A stretch of 64,000 bases of DNA, from contig OX485806.1 of the NCBI GenBank assembly GCA_950295325.1, positions 50,833,169 through 50,897,168 of the forward strand, in the 5' to 3' direction. The stretch is from Polytrichum commune. Lineage: Eukaryota > Streptophyta > Polytrichopsida > Polytrichales > Polytrichaceae. Positions 1-8,470 of this stretch are shown here, piece by piece (position 1 is the stretch's first letter; each line of letters starts with the position of its first letter). The notes under the pieces were generated by a model. The model had not been told where the DNA came from and did no database searches. It worked only from the letters and a program-made list of their open reading frames with translations. The position numbers were made by a program, and so were the translations under genes.

Positions 1-3000
1 AATAGGGTCATAGTGTCCATTGGTTCATTAGAAGGATGGATGAAGAAGGAGATGTATTTGCCATTGGAGAAGGAAATTGATGACTTAAACGAGAATGAGA
101 TTGGCAAGGCATTGGTGGGAGTCGTCCATCCCGAAGGTCAAAGGGTTGTTATAGATTCGGGCTCGGGAAGTCTAGGTCCTAATTTTTACAATTATGGGGA
201 TAATGGGGATTATGCCCAATGGCTAAGGGAGTACCCCGAGTCCGAGGTTGATGTAATGGTTACATTTCACCAAGTAGGCTTAGGGAGTGAATTTCCTAGT
301 GTTAGTTTAGGAGAGGGCTCATTGTTGGAGCCATGTGAGGTGCTCACCGAGGAAGAGTGGATTAGCGGTGGGTTAACACCTTGGGTAGATGACGTGGAAG
401 AGGGTGAGGTTAGTTTAATTCATGTAGATGGGACTCAAGAGGAGGATGTGATTATTGAGTCATCGAAATTGGAGGAGCCTTTACATTCCAAGACCACGTC
501 TACGGGGATAGTTGTAGGTCAAGATGTGAAAGATTACCCCAATGTGCCTTCCGATTGGTATCGGAACAAAGAGGAACAAGCACATGTGTCGGAAGCGGAT
601 TGGCGGTACGTGGATGTGAAATTAAAGAATGGAAAAACCCGACAAATGAAGATGGGCTCCAAATTGGGGGAGAAAGAGGTTAGGGAGTATAGCAATTTGG
701 TGGATGAGTTTAGTGATACTTTTGCATGGTCCTACGATGAGCTTAAGGGAATTCCTAGGGAAATGGTAGAGCACCGGATTCCTTTAATTCCGGGGGCGAG
801 GCCAATTAGACAAAAGGAGAGGAGGATGAATCCTCAATTGCAATTGTTGGTGAAAGCGGAATTGGAAAGGTTATTGAAGGCCGGGTTTATCAAGCCGGTG
901 GAAATCACGGATTGGGTTTCTCCTATGGTCTTAGTAAAGAAAAAAAATGGGAAATTAAGGGTTTGTGTCGACTATAGGAAATTGAATTCGTGCACACAAA
1001 AGGATCACTTCCCCTTACCTTTTATCACCTTGTTGCTTGAGGAGGTTGGAGGTCATTCGCGATATACCTTTATGGATGGGTATGCGGGTTATAATCAAAT
1101 TTCCATAGCCCTCCAAGATATCCATAAAACGGCTTTTACTACACCTTGGGGTACTTTTGTGTGGGTAGTGATGCCATTTGGGTTATGTAATGCCCCGGCT
1201 ACTTTCCAACGATTAGTAATGTATATCTTCACCGACTTGTTGTTCAAATCCATGACCGTCTTTGTGGACGATTTAAGCACACAAAGTAATGTGGATGATC
1301 ACCTACATTGTGTTAGGGAGGCATTGGTTAGGTGTAGGAAGATGAGGTTAGCATTGAACCCGGATAAGACATTTTTGGGAGTGAATAAGGGAGTGTTGTT
1401 GGGTTATGTTGTTAGTGAGAAAGGTAGAGAACCCGATCCGGATAAGATTGCGGCCATAAGCGACTTGGCAACTCCAACCAATTCCAAGGGGATCTCTAAG
1501 TTGTTAGGACATGTGGGATGGTACCGGGAACTTATTCCTAATTTTTCAAAGATAGCGGTGCCCATTACCCATTTGCTCAAAAATGATGTCAAATTCGAGT
1601 GGACGGATGCTTGTCAAAAAACCTTTGAGGAATTGCGGGATAGGTTGAGCACCTATCCGGTGTTGATACCACCCAATTGGGGTAAACCTTTTCACGTCTA
1701 TTGTGATGCTAGTAATGTGGCAATAGGGAGTGCGCTTTGTCAAGCAACGGGAGAAAAAGAGAAGGATCAACCTATAGCTTATGCGAGTAAGCAATTGACC
1801 CCCGCCGAAAGAAACTACTCTACAACGGAGAGGGAGTGCCTAGCCATGGTGTTTTCCGTTAAAAAGTTTAGGCATTACCTCATGTGCAACCCGGTTGTAT
1901 TTTTTGTTGACCACATGGCTATCAAGTATCTAATTAACAAGGCGGAGTTAAGTGGTAGGTTAGCTAGGTGGGTTTTGTTATTAGAAGAATTCGACTACAC
2001 GGTGGAATATAAACCGGGTCGTATGCATTTACAAGCGGACCACTTGTCTAGGTTGTCGGAGGAGATAGGAAAAAATCCGGTAAATGATATGTTAGTAGAT
2101 GATAGCCTCTTTGTGGTCACTTCTACACCGGAGTGGTATGCGGGCATAGTGGAATTTCTAACAACCCACAAGTTGCCCAAAGAGTGGACAAAAGAAGAGA
2201 GAAGGAAGGTGAGGGTAAATAGTAGGCAATTTGTTGTAGTGGGCCATAGGTTGTTTAGAAGGGGGTCCGATGGTATTTTACGACGATGCGTGTCAAAAAC
2301 GGAGGTTGAAGCGATTTTAATCGCTTGCCACGATAGCGCTTGCGGCGGTCACTTCTCGGGTCAACTCACCGGGCAAAAAATACTTAGAGCGGGCTACTTT
2401 TGGCCTACACTATTTAAGGACGCCCATGACTATGTAAGGAAATGCGACGCTTGCCAACGGTATGCCCGAGACGACCTTAGAATGGAGATGCCTTTACATG
2501 TATCATTACCCTTAATTCCTTTCGAAAAATGGGGCATCGACTATGTGGGTGAGGTCCATCCCCAATCTTCAAAAGGAATGAAATATATTGTGGTGGCAAC
2601 CGAGTACCTCACCAAGTGGGCGGAAGCCAAAGCGGTGAAGACCGACACGGCGGAACACGCGGCAACATTTATGTACGAAAACATAATTTCGCAGTTCGGG
2701 GTGCCGAAGATCCTAGTAAGCGATAGGGGTACTCACTTTTTGAATGACTTGATTCGAGAGATGACAGAGAAATTTAAAATTGATCACCGGAAGACTACTC
2801 CCTACCACCCACAAACCAATGGACAAACGGAAAGGGTTAACGGAATTTTGGTGAGTATACTACGCAAGACGGTTATAGACTCGAAGCGGGATTGGGATAC
2901 GAAACTAATGGCGGCACTTTGGGCATACCGTACAACCTATAAGGTAACTACGCGTGCTACACCATTTTCCTTAGTCTATGGTCTTGAAGCGACACTACCA

Positions 3001-3381
3001 ATCGAATATGAAGTCGAGTCACTTAGGGTGGCCGTGAGTACGAGACTTACCGAAAGTCAATCCTTACGAAATCGACTAACCGATTTGGAAGCACTTGACG
3101 AAGGGAGGAGAATGGCGGCTCAACATATTGAGGCAATCCAAAGAAGGAGAAAGATTACTTTCGACAAACGACATAAGAGAAGGGCCCTAACACCGGGAAT
3201 GATGGTCATGATTCAAGACGCACGAAAGCTTGAATTTCCGGCGAAATTCAATGCGGTATGGTTAGGACCTTACCTTGTCTATGAGGTCTTTTCTAATAAT
3301 TCAATTCAATTAGAAACGTTGAATGGTGAGCTCTTTCCTACCCGTACATCGGGAAGTAGATGTAAGGAGTACCGAGCTTGA
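1..3381 (+). CDS. pol: Ty3/gypsy retrotransposon Pol polyprotein, 5' part outside window
   Basis: Polyprotein of an LTR retrotransposon that copies element RNA into DNA and integrates it. The frame is open from the first base, so gag and probably the protease lie upstream of the window; 1127 codons are visible and end in TGA. Counting from base 1: reverse transcriptase, with VCVDYRKLN near residue 321 and the catalytic FVDD aspartates at 423-424; RNase H, with VYCDAS (Asp569); integrase zinc finger of HHCC type starting at His777; integrase core Asp847, Asp908 and Glu944 with DD35E spacing; and a GPY-type module (WLGPYLV) near residue 1089. No chromodomain follows, which points to a non-chromovirus plant gypsy lineage (Athila/Tat-like group in the broad sense). 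There is no internal stop or frameshift, so this is the youngest and best preserved coding sequence here. The 3' LTR begins 62 bases downstream. Confidence 0.95.
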   Translation, partial: NRVIVSIGSLEGWMKKEMYLPLEKEIDDLNENEIGKALVGVVHPEGQRVVIDSGSGSLGPNFYNYGDNGDYAQWLREYPESEVDVMVTFHQVGLGSEFPSVSLGEGSLLEPCEVLTEEEWISGGLTPWVDDVEEGEVSLIHVDGTQEEDVIIESSKLEEPLHSKTTSTGIVVGQDVKDYPNVPSDWYRNKEEQAHVSEADWRYVDVKLKNGKTRQMKMGSKLGEKEVREYSNLVDEFSDTFAWSYDELKGIPREMVEHRIPLIPGARPIRQKERRMNPQLQLLVKAELERLLKAGFIKPVEITDWVSPMVLVKKKNGKLRVCVDYRKLNSCTQKDHFPLPFITLLLEEVGGHSRYTFMDGYAGYNQISIALQDIHKTAFTTPWGTFVWVVMPFGLCNAPATFQRLVMYIFTDLLFKSMTVFVDDLSTQSNVDDHLHCVREALVRCRKMRLALNPDKTFLGVNKGVLLGYVVSEKGREPDPDKIAAISDLATPTNSKGISKLLGHVGWYRELIPNFSKIAVPITHLLKNDVKFEWTDACQKTFEELRDRLSTYPVLIPPNWGKPFHVYCDASNVAIGSALCQATGEKEKDQPIAYASKQLTPAERNYSTTERECLAMVFSVKKFRHYLMCNPVVFFVDHMAIKYLINKAELSGRLARWVLLLEEFDYTVEYKPGRMHLQADHLSRLSEEIGKNPVNDMLVDDSLFVVTSTPEWYAGIVEFLTTHKLPKEWTKEERRKVRVNSRQFVVVGHRLFRRGSDGILRRCVSKTEVEAILIACHDSACGGHFSGQLTGQKILRAGYFWPTLFKDAHDYVRKCDACQRYARDDLRMEMPLHVSLPLIPFEKWGIDYVGEVHPQSSKGMKYIVVATEYLTKWAEAKAVKTDTAEHAATFMYENIISQFGVPKILVSDRGTHFLNDLIREMTEKFKIDHRKTTPYHPQTNGQTERVNGILVSILRKTVIDSKRDWDTKLMAALWAYRTTYKVTTRATPFSLVYGLEATLPIEYEVESLRVAVSTRLTESQSLRNRLTDLEALDEGRRMAAQHIEAIQRRRKITFDKRHKRRALTPGMMVMIQDARKLEFPAKFNAVWLGPYLVYEVFSNNSIQLETLNGELFPTRTSGSRCKEYRA

Positions 3382-3442
3382 CTAGGCAACTTACCCTTGG
3401 AGCAAGAGATGTTTGGATTCATCCCCCGATGGTCGCCAATTA
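3382..3442 (+). other. pol-LTR spacer, no obvious polypurine tract
   Basis: Short non-coding spacer between the pol stop codon and the first base of the 3' LTR. A purine-rich stretch (GGAGCAAGAGATG, about 3400-3412) lies 30 bases from the LTR. The bases touching the LTR (TCGCCAATTA) are not a purine tract, which is unusual because plus-strand priming normally occurs directly at the LTR border. Confidence 0.5.
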
Positions 3443-4143
3443 TGTGAGCCCAAAAGGGTGCCCACATTTAGTCTTAGACCCTTGAAACGTTAGTTGATGC
3501 ACTTTGAAGTAGCATGTTACTTCACAAAAATATAAAAAGAGTGAAATGTTAGTCTTAGAAGTACCATGTTGTAAGAGGCTAGGATGTGAGTTGTTATTGT
3601 GTTTTTACCTTCGGAAGGATTTGAGTGAATGAGGATAGGTAAAGAGAACTTGGATTGAGTAGTTAGTGAGTAGGCTAGTACAAATGGATGGAGACAACCA
3701 AAGTGACTCAAGAGGCAAGTGCATTCGAATTGGGATGAATGGAGGATCACATGGAGCGCACAAGTGGACCACCTCATCATGGCCACTTAATGGGGAAGGC
3801 CCAAGGAAGAATGCAAGGTGGAGGATAAGCAAATTCTCAAAGCACCAATCAAATCACGAGTTAAGCATCGTGGTTTGAATTAAGTGGTGAGCGACGATTT
3901 GGGAAAGTAAGGGGAGAAAGTTATGGCGGCGGAAAGCGAAGGAGGCTAAGTTTGGGTTGAAGCATCCCAAGTTTGGTAAAGTGTGGTAGGTAGAAAGCCA
4001 AGGCTAGTTAAATGTTCGAATTAGGATCCTTGTTGATCATTTGAGGGAGGAAGGCTTAGAAGATAGGATTGGCGCCTACTAAGTAGGAGGAAATCTCAAG
4101 GGCTTATCGTGAGCCTTGAGGGTGCTCACCCCCTCAAGCTTAC

Positions 4144-4150
4144 TATATAA
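4144..4150 (+). promoter_or_regulatory. TATA box of LTR-A
   Basis: TATATAA is followed by a pyrimidine-rich stretch (CCCTCATTCTTCCCTC). LTR-C has the same arrangement on the minus strand, including the downstream text about GCACCCCACG and TTATAAGTGTGGGTGTGGGAAG. This conservation makes it the likely core promoter at the U3/R border. Confidence 0.6.
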
Positions 4151-4660
4151 TCCCTCATTCTTCCCTCACTCATCCTCTCTTTCCTTTGTGCTCCAAGGCA
4201 CCCCACGAGTTATAAGTGTGGGTGTGGGAAGCCATATTGGAGCACATGTGTGTGCTTAGTTTTTAGTTTGAGAGCCAAGGCTTGTTAGCCTTGAAGAGGG
4301 CTTGACCTCTTGGTAGAATTAGTGTTGACGTGAAGGATTTTAAAGTTAATTCATGATTCCAATTTGTGGTACTTTAAGTTCATGTTTTGAATACACGTGG
4401 TTGCAAGTTCCATGTTTAAGAGTTGAGCACTTGATGTTGTGATGAGTGCAAAAATATACTTGTGTGGATTAGTTAGTCTTAGTGAAGTTAGGAAATTCTC
4501 TCTCCCCCTCTCCTCTCTAGGATTTTAGGATTTTAGGATTAGAGAAGAATTGTGTGATTAGAAAGGGGTTGTTAGTAGAATTAGGGAAATTAGGTAGGAA
4601 GATTAGTTAAGGGCTTGAATAATTAGTGAGGTAGTTGGGGATTACAACTACAAAGTTGTG

Positions 4661-4870
4661 GGTTCATGAAGGAGCTGGGTTTATGAAGGAGCTGGGTTTG
4701 TTTAGTTAGAAAGTAAAGAGCTGGGTTTATGAAGGACCTGGGTTTATGAAGGAGCTGGGTTTGTTTAGTTAGAAGCTAAGAAGCTGGGTTTATGAAGGAG
4801 CTGGGTTTATGAAAGAGCTAGGTTTATGTAATTAGAAAGTAAAGAGATGGGTTCATGAAGGAGCTTAGTA
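4661..4870 (+). repeat. Minisatellite inside LTR-A (GGAGCTGGGTTTATGAA unit)
   Basis: Imperfect tandem copies of a 17-base unit GGAGCTGGGTTTATGAA, grouped into a longer unit by GTTTAGTTAGAAAGTAAAG. The other LTRs hold different minisatellites at the matching place, with related AGCTG or CAGC cores. Confidence 0.8.
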
Positions 4871-4977
4871 GATAGCCTACCTAATTAGCTCATAGACAAG
4901 TAGTTAGTTACATTATGCTAGTTAGTGTTATGTGTGGCTTTCACAAGTAAATGTATTTGAGATTGACTATAGAGAAT

Positions 4978-4995
4978 AGTGTTTTTTTTAACACT
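4978..4995 (+). other. Conserved hairpin in LTR-A
   Basis: Stem AGTGTT/AACACT separated only by T residues, upstream of the LTR small ORF. The same position in LTR-B, LTR-C and LTR-F holds a hairpin with altered but still pairing stems. It could be an RNA 3'-end, dimerisation or packaging signal; the sequence does not tell which. Confidence 0.55.
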
Positions 4996-5145
4996 TGCAT
5001 CCTCTCTTTAAAAATAAACCACGTGCACAACTTAATGGAGAATGTGGAGCACTCTCGCGATGGCAAGACAAAGGAAGCAAAGACCAAAGGTGCGAGGGAG
5101 AGATTGACATAAGTCACATAAGTATTTCTTAATACTTAAAGGCTT

Positions 5146-5358
5146 ATGTACGGTATGGAGACACCAAGTGAGACCTCTTATAGTAGCGATACGGAATACA
5201 CAAGTGATAATTCAAGTGGTAGTATAGAGTCAACGGCACGGACTCCATTTAGGAGAGGGATATCCTTAAGGGCTTGTGTAGCTAAAGCAGCCGGATGGAC
5301 GTTAGAAGCAAACAAAGACAAAATAGCACCCGAGCATAAGGAGGTTAAAATAACATAG
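5146..5358 (+). CDS. Small conserved ORF inside LTR-A
   Basis: A 70-codon frame; an in-frame ATG at 5155 matches the start of the LTR-C version (MET/MES). The first half is rich in Ser/Thr/Glu. The second half contains SLRACVAKAAGWTLEA, which recurs almost unchanged in LTR-B (SLRGCVAKAAGWTLEK) and LTR-C (SLRACVAKAVGWTLEA). An alternative upstream reading at 5035-5112 (start MENVEHS, with GKTKEAKTKGAR) matches the beginning of the LTR-B version, so the two halves may be separated here by an insertion or an intron. I do not recognise the family. It may be a short regulatory or leader peptide, or a 5' extension of gag. Confidence 0.45.
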   Translation: MYGMETPSETSYSSDTEYTSDNSSGSIESTARTPFRRGISLRACVAKAAGWTLEANKDKIAPEHKEVKIT

Positions 5359-5561
5359 TTAACTTGTGCATTCTCCACATACGTATTGAAATCGTACATT
5401 GAGTTGTTAAAAGTGAAATTCCAGTTAAATCCAAGACCACTTGAAGGGTGAACCTTGCACTATGGACTCATCCAAGTCCAAATCCAATACCGCGGAGGAA
5501 TGTGAGCCCAAACCCACTACTCGGACTACGGACGCTTAAGGGTGGGGGGTTTGGCCTCACA

Positions 5562-5771
5562 ACAGAGCAAGCTCGTTTAATGAGAACCATGACCAAAATA
5601 CTGGAGGGATTTAGTGAGGCTAAAGATAGTCTTTTGATGGCTAGATATAGGATTAGTAATGCAAAGGCCACAAATGTTGAGATCACCAACACCAAGATAG
5701 CAATGGAGATGGGCATAATTGATGAAGTTGAAGGGAAGAGGAAGGTAATGGAGTTGTTAGGCATGAAATGA
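5562..5771 (+). pseudogene. C-terminal remnant of a PIF/Harbinger accessory (Myb/SANT-like?) protein
   Basis: Seventy codons remain open to the right of the LTR border and end with TGA at 5769-5771. The sequence is helical and charged (GFSEAKDSLLMARYRISNAK, then EVEGKRKVMELLGMK), as in the C-terminal region of the DNA-binding second protein of PIF/Harbinger elements. That identification is an inference from its position: it converges on the transposase of the same element, whose frame ends 280 bases away on the other strand. The N-terminal part, including any Myb/SANT domain, lies left of the gypsy insertion and is not in the window. Confidence 0.4.
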
Positions 5772-5846
5772 ATGTATACGTGCATTGTCTTATCACATGC
5801 AATTTCTTATTAATGCAAAGATTTGATTGAGCTTATATTCCTATAC

Positions 5847-6017
5847 ATGGATGCTTAGATGCTTAGCCCCATAGGTCAACCATAAGCTCTCAAAAAGATG
5901 TGTGCATGACAATTGTAGCTAGGCTTTAGAATCAACATAATGGATGCTTGAATGCTTAGCTGATAAGTCAACCTTAAGCTTTCAAAGAGATGTGTGCATA
6001 ACAACCACAACTTTGCT
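5847..6017 (+). repeat. Direct duplication of about 80 bp
   Basis: Two diverged copies in tandem (about 5847-5929 and 5938-6017), each running from ATGGATGCTT through TCAACC, TAAGCT and CAAA to GATGTGTGCAT. They lie in the non-coding space between the two convergent PIF/Harbinger genes. Confidence 0.7.
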
Positions 6018-6050
6018 TCACAAACAACCTTCTTATTCACTCAAATTCAC

Positions 6051-7224
6051 TCAAAAATCACCCTCCCATCCACGAGGTTGTGCGGGCGGAAGTTGTTCTC
6101 CAACAATGGCATGCTCAAAAACCATTCTACGCCTATGTATGAAGTTAGTCAAGAACGTTGCATCTCCAAACAAGTGGTTGTACTTGGGCTTAGTATGATC
6201 AAATGTTTTTATGAATCTTTGAAAATTTATGCTTCAAGCCACCAATACCCCAACTCGACTCTCACATGGTAAGCTAGCATGCATCTTGTTGTATGTTGTT
6301 AGTGCTCCTTGATCCCTATCTGGTGGTTTCTCCATATTACCAACTCTCCGCATTATAAACATGTTTTTCCCAAGGTATTTGGGATCTCCAAGCAAGTACT
6401 CAAAAAACATGTCACATGAGTGGAGTGGGCACGCCAACAACTATAAAGGTGAATGGTGGAGAATCGTAACATCATGATAACCATGGGAACCCTAAATCCA
6501 AGTGAATGAAACTTACTTTGTACGACACCACCACCATATAGTTCATACAATACAACTTCTTGCGGCCATTAAAGCATTTGGCATGGTTGGAATTGTTCCA
6601 AGGCTTCCGAATTTTGACAAGCACGCCATCAATAATTCCAATACAACCCAGAGAACGCGGATTTATAGATGCCAACCTCTGCCGCTCCACCTCATTGGGC
6701 CAATATATCTCATATGCAAGTGCAACATTGATGCATGAAGCAATGAATATCGCATCATCACACAAATTGGACCGATCAACATTCCATTGAAAAAACGCAT
6801 ACGCAACCACGTTATCATGCTTCAAGTACATAATGAGGTTGAGCAAACATTGCTCGGGTGCCAATTTCATCGGCCTCCCATTCATGACCCTAAGAATACC
6901 CATGCTACCTGCATTTCCAAGAATTGTAGGACACACAAGGGAAACAAGCAGGTCAAATTCTCCAACTTCAAAATTTGTCAAAGCTTTGAACAACAGAGGC
7001 ACCTCACGCATCCGGCTCAAGATGTTAATAACGCCCTCATTGTGGTTGATGGTTTGTTGACCACCTTTGTCTAGCTCATTGGCATTGAATAACTTATGAG
7101 TTTTGCAAGCCACCATCATCATGGTGTACACCAACAAGATGTTGTCTTCTAACCTTTGCAAGATTTATTCATCGGTGCCGATTTCAAAACTAGCATCAGA
7201 GTTCACAAAGGGTGCGGACTCCAT
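6051..7224 (-). pseudogene. PIF/Harbinger (HARBI1-like) DDE transposase, degenerate
   Basis: About 390 codons can be followed, close to the usual HARBI1 length. The probable start is the ATG at 7222-7224 (MESAPFV). An in-frame TAA lies at 7165-7167, then a 229-codon frame runs to 6472. Family landmarks: GRPMKLAPEQCLL in the helical N-terminal half; GCIGIIDGVLVKI with the first catalytic Asp; HLDLGFP; then, after a frameshift near 6475, HDVTILHHS with the second Asp; EYLLGDPKYLGKN; and CESRVG with the catalytic Glu position. The tail RRRMVFEHAIVGEQL and GWEGDF ends at TGA 6051-6053. Disablements are the TAA, the frameshift, a TAG near 6441 and a stop after the Glu motif. A related fragment occurs at 28.1-28.8 kb. 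Confidence 0.85.
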
Positions 7225-7979
7225 CTAATAATGTTATTAACAATGGTATGTGTTCCAAAAAATCCCCCCAAAATTTGGAATGTCAGATCTTGTAGCCAAA
7301 AAATCTAATGGTCTATGTATATATTTGGGTAATTAAATACCATGTCAATTGCAATGTAGCAGTCAACCAAGGTGTTGATCACGTCATGTTATCCCTGGAT
7401 GAACTATCGGATTTTTCTCCACTAATGTGATTTTTTTTGGTCCGATGTCATGTTGCTATGACATGACATGACATGACGTGATGGACGTGAAATCCTTAAT
7501 TAAGATCTCTAAATATGCCATAATTTTGAAACCCTTTAAACTTTGTTAATGAACACAAAACTTTTATTTGTTGTCTTATTTTGTTTATGACATGTACATG
7601 CATTTCATTGTTGTTGTTAAATACATGATGTGTTGTTTTGCACTGGGTTTGACTATGATCCCAAACCATAAACCGTAAACCCTAGAGAATGTTTGTTTGC
7701 TTTGTTTTGTACATATGTTTCTTGCAAGGCATATAGTTAATTATACACTTTAAGGACTTTGGAGAATTGGTGATTTCTTTAACATATAAGTAATATATGG
7801 TACCCTTAAATTGATCATTCAAAAATTTATAATTACCCATACGTGCCAATAATCACAAAAATTTACCATTATTTTGAAATTAACATGCTTTATAATTCAT
7901 TCTAGTAGGTGAATAACCCCATGTAAATTACTATGTTATTGCATGTGTATACTTATTTTAAAACAATGTGGCCTCCTCG

Positions 7980-8470
7980 AGGCCCCCCCCCCTTCATGCA
8001 TTCTAGCAATTCAAAGGACAATTGAAGGGGGAGGATTGATCCCTTTCCCTCAAGAATAAAATTTAAAATTTAATAAAAACGACCAAAATTCTATGCAAGC
8101 AAAATTTTGATCACTTATGAAATTTCATTTTTGGGAATATGAAGGGATCAATGCTTTTCTTTTCACTTATGTTTTTTTTCTAGCTCTAGGTATATGGAAG
8201 GGATGTGATCAACCCTTCCCATAGCTTTTGATTGTGTGTTTTGAAGGAAGAATTCAACCCTTTCCCTTCATCATGTTTTATTTCTTGGCATGGGGGGAGG
8301 TGATCAACCCGCATCTCCAATCTTTGATTTGTGTGTGTCTGTGTGTGGGGGGGGGGGGGGGGGGGGGAGTTGATCCCTCTACCTTCTACAAGGGTTTCTA
8401 CTACGTTGGCTTGAGGGTTTTTTTGGGGGTGAAAGGAGTAAGGACCATTCATCGACCCCTCCCCCGTATA
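7980..8470 (+). repeat. Dispersed GATCAACCC repeat block 1 with poly-C and poly-G runs
   Basis: Repeated segments of the form purine-rich GGAAGGG or GGGAGG, then TGATCAACCC, then pyrimidine-rich TTCCC, at about 8025, 8190, 8250, 8290 and 8370. Because the arms pair around TGATCA, each segment is a small imperfect palindrome. A second block lies at 10.87-11.35 kb in the same orientation and shares flanking text such as GCAAGCAAAATTTT. Confidence 0.6.
8347..8367 (+). repeat. Poly-G tract (21 G)
   Basis: Uninterrupted run of 21 G following a TGTG microsatellite. Similar G or C runs occur near 7982, 10879, 16961, 18521, 40542 and 44949. The exact length may be unreliable in sequencing, but the recurrence is real. 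Confidence 0.8.

Larger units (their letters stand above)
3443..5561 (+). mobile_element. LTR-A: 3' LTR of the gypsy element
   Basis: Long terminal repeat of 2119 bp that starts TGTGAGCCCAAAAGGG and ends TTTGGCCTCACA, so its ends are the inverted hexamers TGTGAG and CTCACA. The borders are set by comparison with four solo LTRs in this window that have target duplications at the same ends. Internal landmarks are shared with the others: a block near the start containing ATAAAAAGAGTG (3531-3541), a TATA box, a minisatellite with an AGCTGGG core, a hairpin (4978-4995), a small ORF (5146-5358) and a terminal block GGACGCTTAAGGGTGG. It is inserted into a PIF/Harbinger element; bases 5562-5566 (ACAGA) should be one copy of the target duplication, with the other outside the window. 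Confidence 0.9.

Noticed and set aside
1095-2180. Minus-strand frames opposite pol
   Set aside because: Shadows of the conserved pol frame, without motifs of their own.
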